Of a stretch of 64,000 nucleotides of DNA, positions 19,409-28,298 are shown one piece after another. Both the position numbers and the translations under genes were made by a program. The DNA comes from Mesorhizobium sp. B2-8-5 (GTDB lineage Bacteria; Pseudomonadota; Alphaproteobacteria; Rhizobiales; Rhizobiaceae): assembly GCF_006440675.2 (NCBI RefSeq), contig NZ_CP083951.1, forward strand, positions 2,203,501 to 2,267,500, written 5' to 3'. The first letter of the stretch is position 1. Each line of letters opens with the position of its first letter. The notes below the pieces were generated by a model. That model made no database searches and was not told where the DNA came from. It was given only the letters and a program-made list of their open reading frames with translations.

Positions 19409-19882
19409 ATGTCTGATGAATCGCATCCCTCTCCGCGGGCCGTGCAGGTGATCGGCCGCGGCGCAGCCACATGTCTGCTCGCGCTTGCCGTCGCCTACGG
19501 CATTGGCGGAGGCGTCATCGAATACTCCTTCTCCTCCGATCCCCTCGGCCCGCGGGTCTTTCCAATAGCGCTTGCCGTGGTGCTCGGCCTGCTTGCTGTC
19601 TGGTATTTCTTCTCGCCTGGCCCTGCGAAGGGTTTTCCGTCCGGCGCTCTGCTTGCCCGCGTGCTTGCGCTGCCGGTTCTCCTGGTCGTTTCCGTCGTCC
19701 TGTTCGAATCGGCAGGCTTTGCTGTTTCCATTTTCATCCTAACGCTCGGCTCCGCAGTTATCTTCGGTGCGCCGCCGGGTAAGGCGCTTATCGGAGCGGC
19801 CGGCCATGCCACCCTCTGGTGGGTCATCTTCTCCTACCTGCTGGAAGTCTACCTGCCGGTCGGCACGCTATTCAGAGGCTGA
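19409..19882 (+). CDS. tctB: Small membrane subunit TctB
   Basis: A 157-residue membrane protein with four hydrophobic segments (for example TCLLALAVAYGIGGG and VFPIALAVVLGLLAVWYFF), the layout of the small TctB subunit. ATG 19409 is preferred to the ATG six bases earlier because AAAGGA then has a 6-base spacing. It sits between tctC and tctA with the same orientation and short gaps, so one transcript is expected. Confidence 0.85.
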   Translation: MSDESHPSPRAVQVIGRGAATCLLALAVAYGIGGGVIEYSFSSDPLGPRVFPIALAVVLGLLAVWYFFSPGPAKGFPSGALLARVLALPVLLVVSVVLFESAGFAVSIFILTLGSAVIFGAPPGKALIGAAGHATLWWVIFSYLLEVYLPVGTLFRG

Positions 19883-19911
19883 GACAGGTCGGAATCGGAA
19901 AGGTCAATTCC

Positions 19912-21420
19912 ATGAACCTCGAATATCTCTGGCAGGGCTTTGGGGTCGCTCTGACCGGACAGAATCTGCTCATCGGCTTAATCGGCTGCTTCATCGGTAC
20001 GCTCGTCGGCGCACTGCCAGCCATTGGCCCCATAAACGGTATAGCGCTGCTGCTTCCCATTGCCTATACGATGGGCCTGCCAGCGGAGAGCACCATGATC
20101 CTGCTCGCGGCAATCTATTGCGGCGCCGAATATGGCGGCCGCATTTCCTCGATCTTGCTGAATGTGCCAGGGGATGCCGGCGCCGTCATGACGGCAATGG
20201 ACGGCTATCCCATGGCACGCCAGGGGCGTGCAGGAGAAGCACTCGCCCTCTCCGGCCTCGCCTCCTTTGTGGGCGGCATACTCGGTTCCATTGGCCTCGC
20301 GCTGTTCGCGCCCCTGCTGGCGGGTCTGGCGATCGGTTTTGGCCCCGCCGAATACTTTGTGCTGATGATGTTTGCCTTTGCGACACTGGGTTCGATGGTC
20401 GGCAGCTATCCTGCGAAGACGCTCATCGGCTGCACGCTCGGCCTGATGCTGGCAACGGTCGGTCTTGACGCAACGTCTGGCGCCTACCGCTTCACCTTCA
20501 GTGAGCCGGAGCTTGGCGATGGCATCGAGTTCGTCGTGCTCGTCATCGGCTTGTTCTCGATCTCCGAAGCGCTGATCATCCTGGAAAACCAGGGCCGCGG
20601 CATGACTGTAATCCGTGAACTGGGTCGGATGACCGCACGCATGAGCGACATCGTGAAATGCACCGGCACGACCCTGCGCAGCTCACTCATCGGCTTCGTC
20701 ATCGGTGTTCTGCCGGGTACGGGCGCCTCGGTCTCCAGCGCCATCTCCTACACGACAGCCAAGCGCTTATCCGATACTGAAGGAACCTTCGGCAAGGGCG
20801 ACGTGCGTGGCCTCGCCGCGCCCGAAGCCGCCAACAACGCGACGGCCTGCGGCGCCTTCGTGCCCATGTTGACGCTCGGTGTTCCCGGTTCGGGCACCAC
20901 CGCCGTCATGCTTGGCGCGCTGATGCTCTACAACATCCAGCCGGGCCCGATGCTACTCACCGAACGGCCCGAGATCGTGGGCGGTCTCGTCGCCTCGCTA
21001 TTTGTAGGCAACCTGATCCTGCTGGCGCTCAACCTCCCGCTCGTCCAGATATTCGCTCGCGTCCTGACCGTGCCGAACTGGCTGCTCGTACCGGGCATCC
21101 TGGTCCTGTCGGTGGTCGGCGTCTATTCCACTCACTCGTCGGTCTTCTCTATCTTCCTGATGATGAGCATCGGCATGGTGGGGTGGCTGCTGCGTAAGGC
21201 GGGCTTCGAGATGGCGCCGATCATCCTCGGCTTCGTACTGGGCCGGCTGATGGAGGTGAACCTGCGCAATGCTTTGGCGATCAGCGGCGGTGATCCGTCT
21301 ATCCTCTTCAGCAGTACCATCTGCAACCTGCTCTGGGTTCTGGCCGCGGCCGTCGCCATCTTGCCTTTCTACCTGTCGCGGCGCTCCCGCCGGCGCAAGA
21401 TGCTGATGGCCACCGAATGA
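19912..21420 (+). CDS. tctA: Large membrane subunit TctA
   Basis: A 502-residue polytopic permease. The family signatures GALPAIGPINGIALLLPI near the N-terminus and GVPGSGTTAVMLGAL in the second half are present. So are VNLRNAL near the C-terminus and a basic tail. Together with TctB it forms the sodium- or proton-coupled carrier fed by TctC. The start at 19912 follows GGAAAGG at usual spacing. No gene lies in the 236 bases that separate it from the convergent GntR gene. Confidence 0.9.
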   Translation: MNLEYLWQGFGVALTGQNLLIGLIGCFIGTLVGALPAIGPINGIALLLPIAYTMGLPAESTMILLAAIYCGAEYGGRISSILLNVPGDAGAVMTAMDGYPMARQGRAGEALALSGLASFVGGILGSIGLALFAPLLAGLAIGFGPAEYFVLMMFAFATLGSMVGSYPAKTLIGCTLGLMLATVGLDATSGAYRFTFSEPELGDGIEFVVLVIGLFSISEALIILENQGRGMTVIRELGRMTARMSDIVKCTGTTLRSSLIGFVIGVLPGTGASVSSAISYTTAKRLSDTEGTFGKGDVRGLAAPEAANNATACGAFVPMLTLGVPGSGTTAVMLGALMLYNIQPGPMLLTERPEIVGGLVASLFVGNLILLALNLPLVQIFARVLTVPNWLLVPGILVLSVVGVYSTHSSVFSIFLMMSIGMVGWLLRKAGFEMAPIILGFVLGRLMEVNLRNALAISGGDPSILFSSTICNLLWVLAAAVAILPFYLSRRSRRRKMLMATE

Positions 21421-21656
21421 TGGGGCCGCCAGGCGAGCAGCGCCTTCCGTCAGCTCAAGTGGTCGATGCGCTGCGGTCGATCTGTCCAAGTTCGGGTTGG
21501 GTGCCGATTGGGCGGATCGGGATCGAGCAACTGCTTGCTCTCGTCAACGACGACAATGACAAGCATACCGGCTAGCGCGCGGGTGGGAATCTGTCATGTG
21601 TCAACCTTTGGTCTCCAGATATTCCAGAGATACCCCGTTGCCAATCAGCGGTTTCA

Positions 21657-22553
21657 TCATTCATCAAGTCCAACCAGCGAGCGCATCAGCGTTGCTCTTG
21701 CCGAAGCCAGATGCGCTTCGCAGGCTCGCTCAATCCGCTCGCAGTCGCGGCTTTCAAGGGCGTCGATATAGGAGAGATGCTCAAGGATCGCCGCTTGGTT
21801 GCGCTGCTTCTCGTCCCGCTTGTTCCACTGATAGTGATAGTGAAAAATGAAGGTAATGATGTCATAGAAATCGTCGATAAAGCGGTTCGGCGAAGCTTCG
21901 TTTATGAGGCGATGAAACCGGTTGTCGAGACCCGAGAAGTCCTGAAAGCGGCTTTCAATCCGCTTTAGTAGTTCGGTATGGGCGCTCTTGAGCGCTGCGA
22001 GTTTTCCCCAAAGTGGCGAGTTGTCAGGCTGCCTTGAGAACAAATGCGCCGACCGCAACTCGAACATCACCCGAATCTCGAACAGTTCGAGGGCGAAGTC
22101 TTCTGTGAACCCCTTGAAGAGCCAGCCGGTATTCGGCCTTTTTTCCAGCAATCCAAATCGGCTGAAGCGGATGAGGAACTCGCGAATGCCGTTGGTCGCA
22201 ACGCCGAATTGCCGCGCGAGCTCGAGTTCGTTGATGCTGGTGCCGGGTCTGGTGTCACCCCGCAGCATCCATTCCATGAACTGCTCTTCGACATGCTTGG
22301 CACGTGACGTGGTTTCGGCGTCGGGATAGTAGTCGCTATCCTCCACCGCACGGCCTGCCATCCTGACGCCGCTGCGCTCGGCGATAAGTTCGCGGTGAGC
22401 AAGTTCCTGCAGGACCTTTCGGACCGTCGTGCGGCTTACTCCCACTCGCCGTCTGAGCTCATTTTCTGAGGGCAGTTCGCCAGTCAATTGTCCATCGCGC
22501 AGCATGGTGGCGGCGCGGTTGAAAGCCTTCTTGTAGACAGTGTCTGTTCGCAT
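21657..22553 (-). CDS. GntR family regulator with two winged-helix segments
   Basis: A 298-residue regulator. Residues about 5-62 make one GntR winged helix (SENELRRRVGVSRTTVRKVL). A second one lies at about 85-150 (INELELARQFGVATNGIREF, FGLLEKRPNTGWLF) and leads into an FCD-type helical ligand domain with LFEIRVMFELRSAHLF and RFHRLINEASPNR. The two HTH copies in tandem are unusual for this family. It faces away from the ABC transporter at 22717 and an inverted repeat lies between them, so repression of the transporter operon is likely. Confidence 0.8.
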   Translation of the reverse strand: MRTDTVYKKAFNRAATMLRDGQLTGELPSENELRRRVGVSRTTVRKVLQELAHRELIAERSGVRMAGRAVEDSDYYPDAETTSRAKHVEEQFMEWMLRGDTRPGTSINELELARQFGVATNGIREFLIRFSRFGLLEKRPNTGWLFKGFTEDFALELFEIRVMFELRSAHLFSRQPDNSPLWGKLAALKSAHTELLKRIESRFQDFSGLDNRFHRLINEASPNRFIDDFYDIITFIFHYHYQWNKRDEKQRNQAAILEHLSYIDALESRDCERIERACEAHLASARATLMRSLVGLDE

Positions 22554-22600
22554 CGGACTTGCCTCTCACCAACCTTGTTCTTTTTGCATGAACTTTATCC

Positions 22601-22642
22601 ATAAAAAACAACTTGACCAAGTGGGGGTTGATTGTTTTTTAT
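22601..22642. promoter_or_regulatory. Candidate operator of the GntR regulator
   Basis: ATAAAAAACAA (22601-22611) and its exact reverse complement TTGTTTTTTAT (22632-22642) are separated by 20 bases. The pair is centred in the 163-base gap between the GntR gene and the permease, a fitting place for an operator controlling both. Confidence 0.5.
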
Positions 22643-22716
22643 CGATAAGAGGAAGCTGAAATACAGTCTTGGTTCTGACGCTCCAAGCTTAGGTAAGCCT
22701 GGGCGGGGAGGGGGTT

Positions 22717-23769
22717 TTGCCCAAAACGGAAAACACCGGCACCGCTGTCAGCGAAGCCTCAATGCTGAGGCCGAAGAAGGCGGGCGCCCTCCCTGGCCTG
22801 GCGCTCGGCCTAGCATTGCTGAGCGCTGGTCCGGTCGTCATCTTGGTGTTGCTGATAATCGTCCTCAGCTTCCTGTCCCCGTATTTCCTGACAGGGCGCA
22901 ATCTCAGCAACATCCTCGCCCAGACCGCCGTCATCTCGGTGGTTGCGATGGGACAGCATCTGGTCATCCTGACCCGCGGCATTGATCTTTCCGTTGGCTC
23001 GAACCTGGCACTAGCCTCCGTCGTGGGCGCCCTCAGCTTTCATGCCGGCGCCCCTGCTTTCGTGGTGATCGCGGTAATGATCGCCTCGGGTGCTGCGGTC
23101 GGCGCCATCAACGGGCTCTTCTACGTCTTCGGGCGGCTGCCGCATCCTTTCATCATTACGCTGGCGACATTGAGCATCGCCAAAGGCTTGGCGCTTCAAC
23201 TGGCCGATGGGCGCGCCATTCCTGGAATGCCGGATTCGATAGATGCGCTTGGGCGCGATGCGGTCTGGGGTCTGCCCGGATCGGTTTTTGTCGTTGCAGG
23301 CGTTGCCGCGGTCCTTTTCGCCGTGGCCAAGACGATGGTCTGGGGGCGGTGGATTTACGCCGTCGGCGGTCGACCCGACGCCGCCTTGCGCATGGGCATT
23401 CCTGTGTCCTGGGTCCTGGTTTCGGTCTATGTAATCTCAGGGCTGTGCGCCGGCATCGGCGCGGTCCTACTCGCCGGTCGCACCGATGCCGGTTCCCCTT
23501 TGTTCGGCAATTTGCTCGAACTGGATACGATTGCGGCGGTGATCATCGGCGGCGCCAGTTTTCTTGGCGGCCGCGGCCATCTCGGCCATGCCTTGATCGG
23601 CGCCATCATGATTGGCGTCATCCGCAACGCACTCAACCTGCTCAACGTGAACGTCTTCTTCCAGCTCATTGTCATCGGCGTGGTCATCGTCATCGCGGTC
23701 GAGTCCGACGTGCTGCGCAACTATCTCGAAGGGCGTGTGCGTGTCATGCAGGCTGGGAGGCAGCCATGA
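22717..23769 (+). CDS. Sugar ABC transporter permease (RbsC type)
   Basis: A 350-residue permease of the ribose/xylose class with about eight to ten hydrophobic segments. The family motifs VILTRGIDLSVGSNLALASV and AAVIIGGASFLGGRG are clear. It probably starts at TTG 22717, just after the purine-rich GGGGAGGGGG; an ATG 45 bases later is possible. Its stop overlaps the ATPase start by four bases. It is the first gene of an operon with the ATPase, binding protein and dehydrogenase that follow. Confidence 0.85.
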   Translation: MPKTENTGTAVSEASMLRPKKAGALPGLALGLALLSAGPVVILVLLIIVLSFLSPYFLTGRNLSNILAQTAVISVVAMGQHLVILTRGIDLSVGSNLALASVVGALSFHAGAPAFVVIAVMIASGAAVGAINGLFYVFGRLPHPFIITLATLSIAKGLALQLADGRAIPGMPDSIDALGRDAVWGLPGSVFVVAGVAAVLFAVAKTMVWGRWIYAVGGRPDAALRMGIPVSWVLVSVYVISGLCAGIGAVLLAGRTDAGSPLFGNLLELDTIAAVIIGGASFLGGRGHLGHALIGAIMIGVIRNALNLLNVNVFFQLIVIGVVIVIAVESDVLRNYLEGRVRVMQAGRQP

Positions 23770-24551
23770 CCGCCGTTGCGGCCAACGCCGATCGTGCCGC
23801 CACTGCCGACCAACCCGTGCTGGCCGTACGCAGTGCTACCAAGCGTTTCGGTTCGGTTCTGGCCCTGGACGATGTCAATATCGAAGTGCGCCAAGGCGAG
23901 ATCGTCGGCCTGCTCGGCGACAATGGCGCGGGCAAGTCGACGCTGACCAAATGCATCAGTGGTGTGCACCAACTCGATGCCGGCGCGATCCTTCTGGACG
24001 GTGCGCTAACGCAGATACGCTCCCCTGCGGATGCGCGCTTCGCCGGCATCGAGACCGTCTATCAGGACCTGGCGCTGTTCGACAATCTGACGCCGGGACA
24101 AAACTTCTTTGCCGGTCGCGAGTTGGCCTGGCCGCAATGGCTTCCTCGCGGCCTGCGATTTCTGCAGCAGCGCAGGATGGATGCCGAGACCCGCGTTCTG
24201 TTGGCAAACCTCAAGGTTTCGCTACCTCGATTGGATGCCGTCGTCGCCATGATGTCGGGTGGACAAAGGCAAGCCATCGCCGTGGCCCGGTCCACCGTAT
24301 TTGCCCGCAAGGTGGTCATCCTGGATGAGCCGACCGCTGCACTGGGTCTGCGTGAATCACGCCAAGTGCTCAATCTGGTTGCAGCGCTCCGCGACCAGGG
24401 CAATGCCGTGATCATGATAACTCACAATATGGAGCATGTCGTCGAACTCGCCGATCGCGCCGTGGTGCTTCGCCAGGGCCGCAAGGTCGGCGAGCTGGTG
24501 CCGACAAGGCACAACAAACAAGAGCTGGTTTCCATGATCGTTGGAGCCTGA
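23766..24551 (+). CDS. Sugar ABC transporter ATPase
   Basis: A 261-residue single-cassette ATPase. Walker A reads GDNGAGKST, the signature MSGGQRQAIAVAR, Walker B VVILDEPTAALG, and the switch histidine THNMEHV. Many sugar transporters of this class carry a double cassette (RbsA, about 500 residues). This one is the short, single-domain form and would work as a dimer. It is translationally coupled to the permease by an ATGA overlap. Confidence 0.9.
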   Translation: MTAVAANADRAATADQPVLAVRSATKRFGSVLALDDVNIEVRQGEIVGLLGDNGAGKSTLTKCISGVHQLDAGAILLDGALTQIRSPADARFAGIETVYQDLALFDNLTPGQNFFAGRELAWPQWLPRGLRFLQQRRMDAETRVLLANLKVSLPRLDAVVAMMSGGQRQAIAVARSTVFARKVVILDEPTAALGLRESRQVLNLVAALRDQGNAVIMITHNMEHVVELADRAVVLRQGRKVGELVPTRHNKQELVSMIVGA

Positions 24552-24639
24552 TCCGTTCGAGATTTTGGGGACCGCTGCGGCCCTCAAATGCCTGAAGCGT
24601 TTCCCGCCGGGAGGCGTCTCAATTCAAGGGAGGAATGGA

Positions 24640-25560
24640 ATGCCAATCAACTCAAAACTGTTCGCTGGGCTGGCGATCGCCGTTGCGGTTGCGGTGCCGG
24701 CTTCGGCGGCCGACAAGATCAAGGTCGGCCTGATTACGAAATTTCCTGTGCCTTTCTACTCGACGATGGAGGATGCCGCCAAGAAATACGCGGCCGCTCA
24801 TCCGGAGATCGAACTGGTCACCGGCCAGGGTCAGGCCGCGACCGACATCGAGGGCCAGATTGCGCTGATCGAGTCCATGATCACGCAAGGCGTCAAGGGC
24901 CTGGCTGTCACTCCGGTCGATCCGACGGTTGCGCCGGCGCTCGACAAGGCGGTCGCCGCCGGCATCAAGGTGGTTCTCGTCGACAACAGCATTCCCAACT
25001 GGAAAGGTCAGACGGCACTGGTCTCGACCAACAATCTCAACGGCGGCAAGATCGCCGGGGAGTACCTCAAGACCGTGCTGAAGAGTGGCGACAAGATCGG
25101 TATCCTGCAGGGCGTTCCCGGGGTGCCGGCACTGGACGACCGCGTCACCGGCATGATGCAGGGGTTGGGCGACGTCAAGGTCGACGTTGTCGGCAAGGGC
25201 GCAACCAACTGCACGCTCGAACTTGGCACGTCGGTGACCGAAGACATCCTCACCGCCAATCCCGATCTCAAGGCGATCTACTCGGCCTGTGGCCCGCCAA
25301 TCCCAGGCGCCGTCAAGTCGATCAGCAATGCGGGCATGGCCAATCATAAGATCATACTGGTCGGCTTCGACGCCTGCTGCGGCGAGATCGAAGCGATCAA
25401 GTCGGGTGCGGAAGACGCCAGCGTAGCACAATTTCCGGCGAAGATGGGCGAGCTGGGCATCGACACTGTGGTCAAGGCGATCCGTGGAGAGGCCGTCGAC
25501 GCCGATGTGGACACTGGCGCTGGCCTCGTAACGCCGCAGAACGTCAAGGACTTCGAATAG
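24640..25560 (+). CDS. Sugar ABC transporter binding protein
   Basis: A 306-residue periplasmic binding protein with a signal peptide (LFAGLAIAVAVAVPASA). It belongs to the ribose/autoinducer-2 class seen in KVGLITKFPVPFYSTMEDAA, VTPVDPTVAPALDKAVAAG, VLVDNSIPN and VGFDACCGEIEAI. GGGAGGAA gives the start at 24640. It delivers the ligand to the permease and ATPase just upstream. The ligand is unknown, but the adjacent zinc dehydrogenase points to a sugar alcohol or sugar acid. Confidence 0.9.
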   Translation: MPINSKLFAGLAIAVAVAVPASAADKIKVGLITKFPVPFYSTMEDAAKKYAAAHPEIELVTGQGQAATDIEGQIALIESMITQGVKGLAVTPVDPTVAPALDKAVAAGIKVVLVDNSIPNWKGQTALVSTNNLNGGKIAGEYLKTVLKSGDKIGILQGVPGVPALDDRVTGMMQGLGDVKVDVVGKGATNCTLELGTSVTEDILTANPDLKAIYSACGPPIPGAVKSISNAGMANHKIILVGFDACCGEIEAIKSGAEDASVAQFPAKMGELGIDTVVKAIRGEAVDADVDTGAGLVTPQNVKDFE

Positions 25561-25575
25561 GCTCCCACACCTTGG

Positions 25576-25608
25576 CCCGGCGGTCTTCTCAACCGCCGGG
25601 TTCGTTTT
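25576..25608 (+). terminator. Rho-independent terminator after the binding-protein gene
   Basis: CCCGGCGGT and ACCGCCGGG form a 9-base perfect stem with a 7-base loop, followed by TTCGTTTT. It lies between the binding protein and the dehydrogenase and could reduce read-through rather than end the operon. Confidence 0.7.
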
Positions 25609-25634
25609 GGAACACTCCAAGGAAGGTGATCCGC

Positions 25635-26648
25635 ATGAAAGCGCTCGTTTGCCGACGACCCGGCGAACTGATCTTCGAAGATCGCTCCCCACCCGGCCCG
25701 CCGGAGGCAGGATGGGCGCTGGTCAGCATCAGCCATGTCGGAATATGTGGCACCGATTATCACATCTTCGAAGGCAAGCATCCCTATCTGGCCTATCCCC
25801 GTGTCATGGGGCATGAACTTGCAGGCACGGTGACAGCGATCGGGGAAGGCGCCCCTATCCGCATCGGCGAACGCGTCGTCGTAAATCCCTATTTTGCTTG
25901 CGGCAGATGCATAGCCTGCCGTCATGACAAGCCGAATTGCTGCACGGGGATCGAGGTGTTGGGCGTTCATCGCGACGGCGGTATGTGCGAAGAGTTGCTC
26001 GTGCCTGCCGACAATCTCTATCCGATCGGAGGATTGTCGCTCGACCATGCGGCAGCGATCGAATTCCTGGCCATCGGTGCCCACGCCGTGAGGCGCTCCA
26101 GGCTTGCTGCCGGTACACGTGCTCTGGTCATCGGTGCCGGTCCTATCGGACTCGGCACGGCTTTGTTTGCACGTATTGCCGGCCAGATAGTGACGATCAT
26201 GGACGTCCGCCGGGAAAGGCTCGATTTCGCCGAAGGTCAACTCGGTTTTCCCGTTATCGATGGACTTTCGTTGTCACCCATCGACCTGGTGCGAGAGCGA
26301 ACCGATGGCGAGTGTTTTGACCTCGTTTTCGATGCGACCGGCAATAAGGCGTCGATAGAGGCTGCTTTCGCTTATGTGGCGCATGGCGGCGCCTTGGTCA
26401 TGGTCAGCGTCATCAAGGACGAGATCAGCTTTTCCGACCCCGAGTTCCACAAACGCGAGATGATGTTGATCGGCAGCCGCAACGCGCTTCGTGTCGACTT
26501 TGACCACGTCATGGCGGCAATGCACAATGACACCGTTCCTGTGGCCAAGCTTATAACGGACCGCACGACCCTGCGCGATAGCGTCCGCGATATCCCGCAT
26601 TGGGTCAACCAAAAGTCGGGACTTATCAAGGCCGTGATAGCCGTTTAG
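25635..26648 (+). CDS. Zinc-dependent alcohol dehydrogenase family protein
   Basis: A 337-residue medium-chain dehydrogenase. Catalytic zinc ligands are in GICGTDYH and GHELAG, and the structural zinc cysteines are in CGRCIACRHDKPNC. The NAD-binding motif is VIGAGPIGLGTALFA. Relatives oxidise polyols or aldonates such as sorbitol, threonine or galactonate. The ATG at 25635 has GGAAGG upstream. Its position right after the transporter suggests it oxidises the imported compound. Confidence 0.85.
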   Translation: MKALVCRRPGELIFEDRSPPGPPEAGWALVSISHVGICGTDYHIFEGKHPYLAYPRVMGHELAGTVTAIGEGAPIRIGERVVVNPYFACGRCIACRHDKPNCCTGIEVLGVHRDGGMCEELLVPADNLYPIGGLSLDHAAAIEFLAIGAHAVRRSRLAAGTRALVIGAGPIGLGTALFARIAGQIVTIMDVRRERLDFAEGQLGFPVIDGLSLSPIDLVRERTDGECFDLVFDATGNKASIEAAFAYVAHGGALVMVSVIKDEISFSDPEFHKREMMLIGSRNALRVDFDHVMAAMHNDTVPVAKLITDRTTLRDSVRDIPHWVNQKSGLIKAVIAV

Positions 26649-26811
26649 CTGTTCACAGACGCTGCCTCCATCACAGATCCTCAAACCATTTGGCCTCGCC
26701 TGTCGAAGAAGTCACAGCCTCAAGAAAAACCCGCGCACGCCGTTGTGCGAGGCGAGCCAAGACGGGGCGCCTCTCAAGAGGCAGCCCCTGATTTATTTTC
26801 ATGGGTGATGG

Positions 26812-27285
26812 TCAGAGCCGGCCTTGCGCGACTAGCTCGCGGGTGCGCTTCAGCGTCGACAGAAGGGCAGCCTTGTAGCCTTGGTCGCTGTCGAACTGCG
26901 CCTGTTCGGCCTGCTCCTCCGGGCCATCAGGCTCTTTGCCGCGCAGGCCGAGATAGCAGTAGAAGCGCAGATGGAGCGTGCCGTCGGCTTCCTCGAACAG
27001 TTCGTTGATGATCGCGCCCTCGCGCGGCCCGGTGGCTTGGAAGAATGTGACTTTGCTCTCCGGTTCCAGCGTGATGATCTCGCGCAGATCCGCACCCGCG
27101 ATGGTCGCCTCGCGCACGAAATGCGTCGCGCTTTCTTCCACGACGTCGCAGCGCGTGCAGAGGCCGGGCGGCAGGAATTCGCGGGCGTCGCGAGCCTTGA
27201 GTTCCAGGCCGGCCCATGCTTGCGCACGGCTCAGCCTGGTCGCGCCTTCGGGATTCACCGGGACAGTGGCGGTTGAATAGATCAT
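26812..27285 (-). CDS. DUF1857 (AtaL-like, SRPBCC fold) protein
   Basis: A 157-residue protein fitting the DUF1857 group of START/SRPBCC-like proteins. Typical stretches are LSRAQAWAGLELKARDAREF, FLPPGLCTRCDV and the late ELFEEADGTLHLRFYCYLG. GAGGAT precedes the ATG. Function is unknown beyond a predicted ligand pocket. It lies 52 bases after the NmrA gene, on the same strand, so the two are probably one transcript. Confidence 0.75.
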   Translation of the reverse strand: MIYSTATVPVNPEGATRLSRAQAWAGLELKARDAREFLPPGLCTRCDVVEESATHFVREATIAGADLREIITLEPESKVTFFQATGPREGAIINELFEEADGTLHLRFYCYLGLRGKEPDGPEEQAEQAQFDSDQGYKAALLSTLKRTRELVAQGRL

Positions 27286-27337
27286 GGTCGTATCCTCTTT
27301 GTCGGGGTTGATGTCGGGTGGCAGGCTGCCCTTGGCG

Positions 27338-28207
27338 TCAGGCCGAGGCAGCGATTTCCGCAGCGAAGTCGCGATAGGTGCGCAGCGGACGGCCGAGCAA
27401 CTTGGTCAGGCGGTCGACATCGCCGGCATCCGGCACCATGCCCTCGCTGATGAAGCGCTCGCCCATCAGGCGCATGTCGAGCGCCAGCCAGCCCGGCATG
27501 GACTGCCGCAGGTTCTGTTCGAAGCCTGCAAGGTCTTCGCCGGGGTAGGCGATCGGGCGACCCAGCACATCCGACCAGATCGCCGCGACGTCCGGGCCGG
27601 TCAGCGTTTCGGGACCGACGACGTTGATCCGTGTGAGCGGGAGGGCAATTTCGGCCTGCTCGCGGCGAAGCAGCTCGATCGCCGCGACCCCGGCTATGTC
27701 GCGCGCGTCGACCATTGCCAAGCCTTTGCTGCCGATCGGCATCGGATAGACGCCGTGGCCGAGGATCACGTCCTTGATCATGAACTCGTTGTTCATGAAG
27801 TAGGCGGGGCGAAGGATGGTGGCGTTGAGGCCCATCTGCTCGATCATGCGCTCGACCGCGAGCTTGCCGGCAAAGTGCGGCACGTTCACGTAAAGCTCGC
27901 CGTGCATCACCGACAGGTAGACGATCCGTTCGATGCCTGCCTCGCGGGCCAGGTTGAGCGCAACCAGCGCCTGGGTGAATTCATCCGCCACCACGGCGTT
28001 GAGCAGGAACAGGGTGGAAACGCCCGAGAAGGCGCTGCGCAGGGAATCGACGTCGAGCAGGTCGCCCTGCACGACGGCGACGTCCGCAGGGAAGCTCGCC
28101 TTCGAGGGATCGCGGACAAGAGCACGGACGTCGGCGCCACGCTTGACGAGTTGGTCGACGACATGGCTGCCGACATTGCCGGTCGCGCCGGTAACGAGAA
28201 TGGTCAT
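27338..28207 (-). CDS. NmrA family NAD(P)-binding oxidoreductase
   Basis: A 289-residue atypical short-chain reductase. The N-terminal Rossmann motif is ILVTGATGNVGSHVVDQL, followed by VRALVRDPSKA, GDLLDVDSLRSAF and AGIERIVYLSV. There is no catalytic YxxxK, so an NmrA- or quinone-reductase-like sensing role is more likely than classic dehydrogenation. GGAGTG precedes the ATG at 28207. It is divergent from the LysR gene, which starts 91 bases away and probably controls it. Confidence 0.85.
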   Translation of the reverse strand: MTILVTGATGNVGSHVVDQLVKRGADVRALVRDPSKASFPADVAVVQGDLLDVDSLRSAFSGVSTLFLLNAVVADEFTQALVALNLAREAGIERIVYLSVMHGELYVNVPHFAGKLAVERMIEQMGLNATILRPAYFMNNEFMIKDVILGHGVYPMPIGSKGLAMVDARDIAGVAAIELLRREQAEIALPLTRINVVGPETLTGPDVAAIWSDVLGRPIAYPGEDLAGFEQNLRQSMPGWLALDMRLMGERFISEGMVPDAGDVDRLTKLLGRPLRTYRDFAAEIAASA

Positions 28208-28298
28208 GGGGTTCACTCCGGGTTGGGTCAAAAGACACCCTGTAGATGAGTGATCCACATTCGAACCGATAGACGCTATATCTGGACATGGCGTCTCA

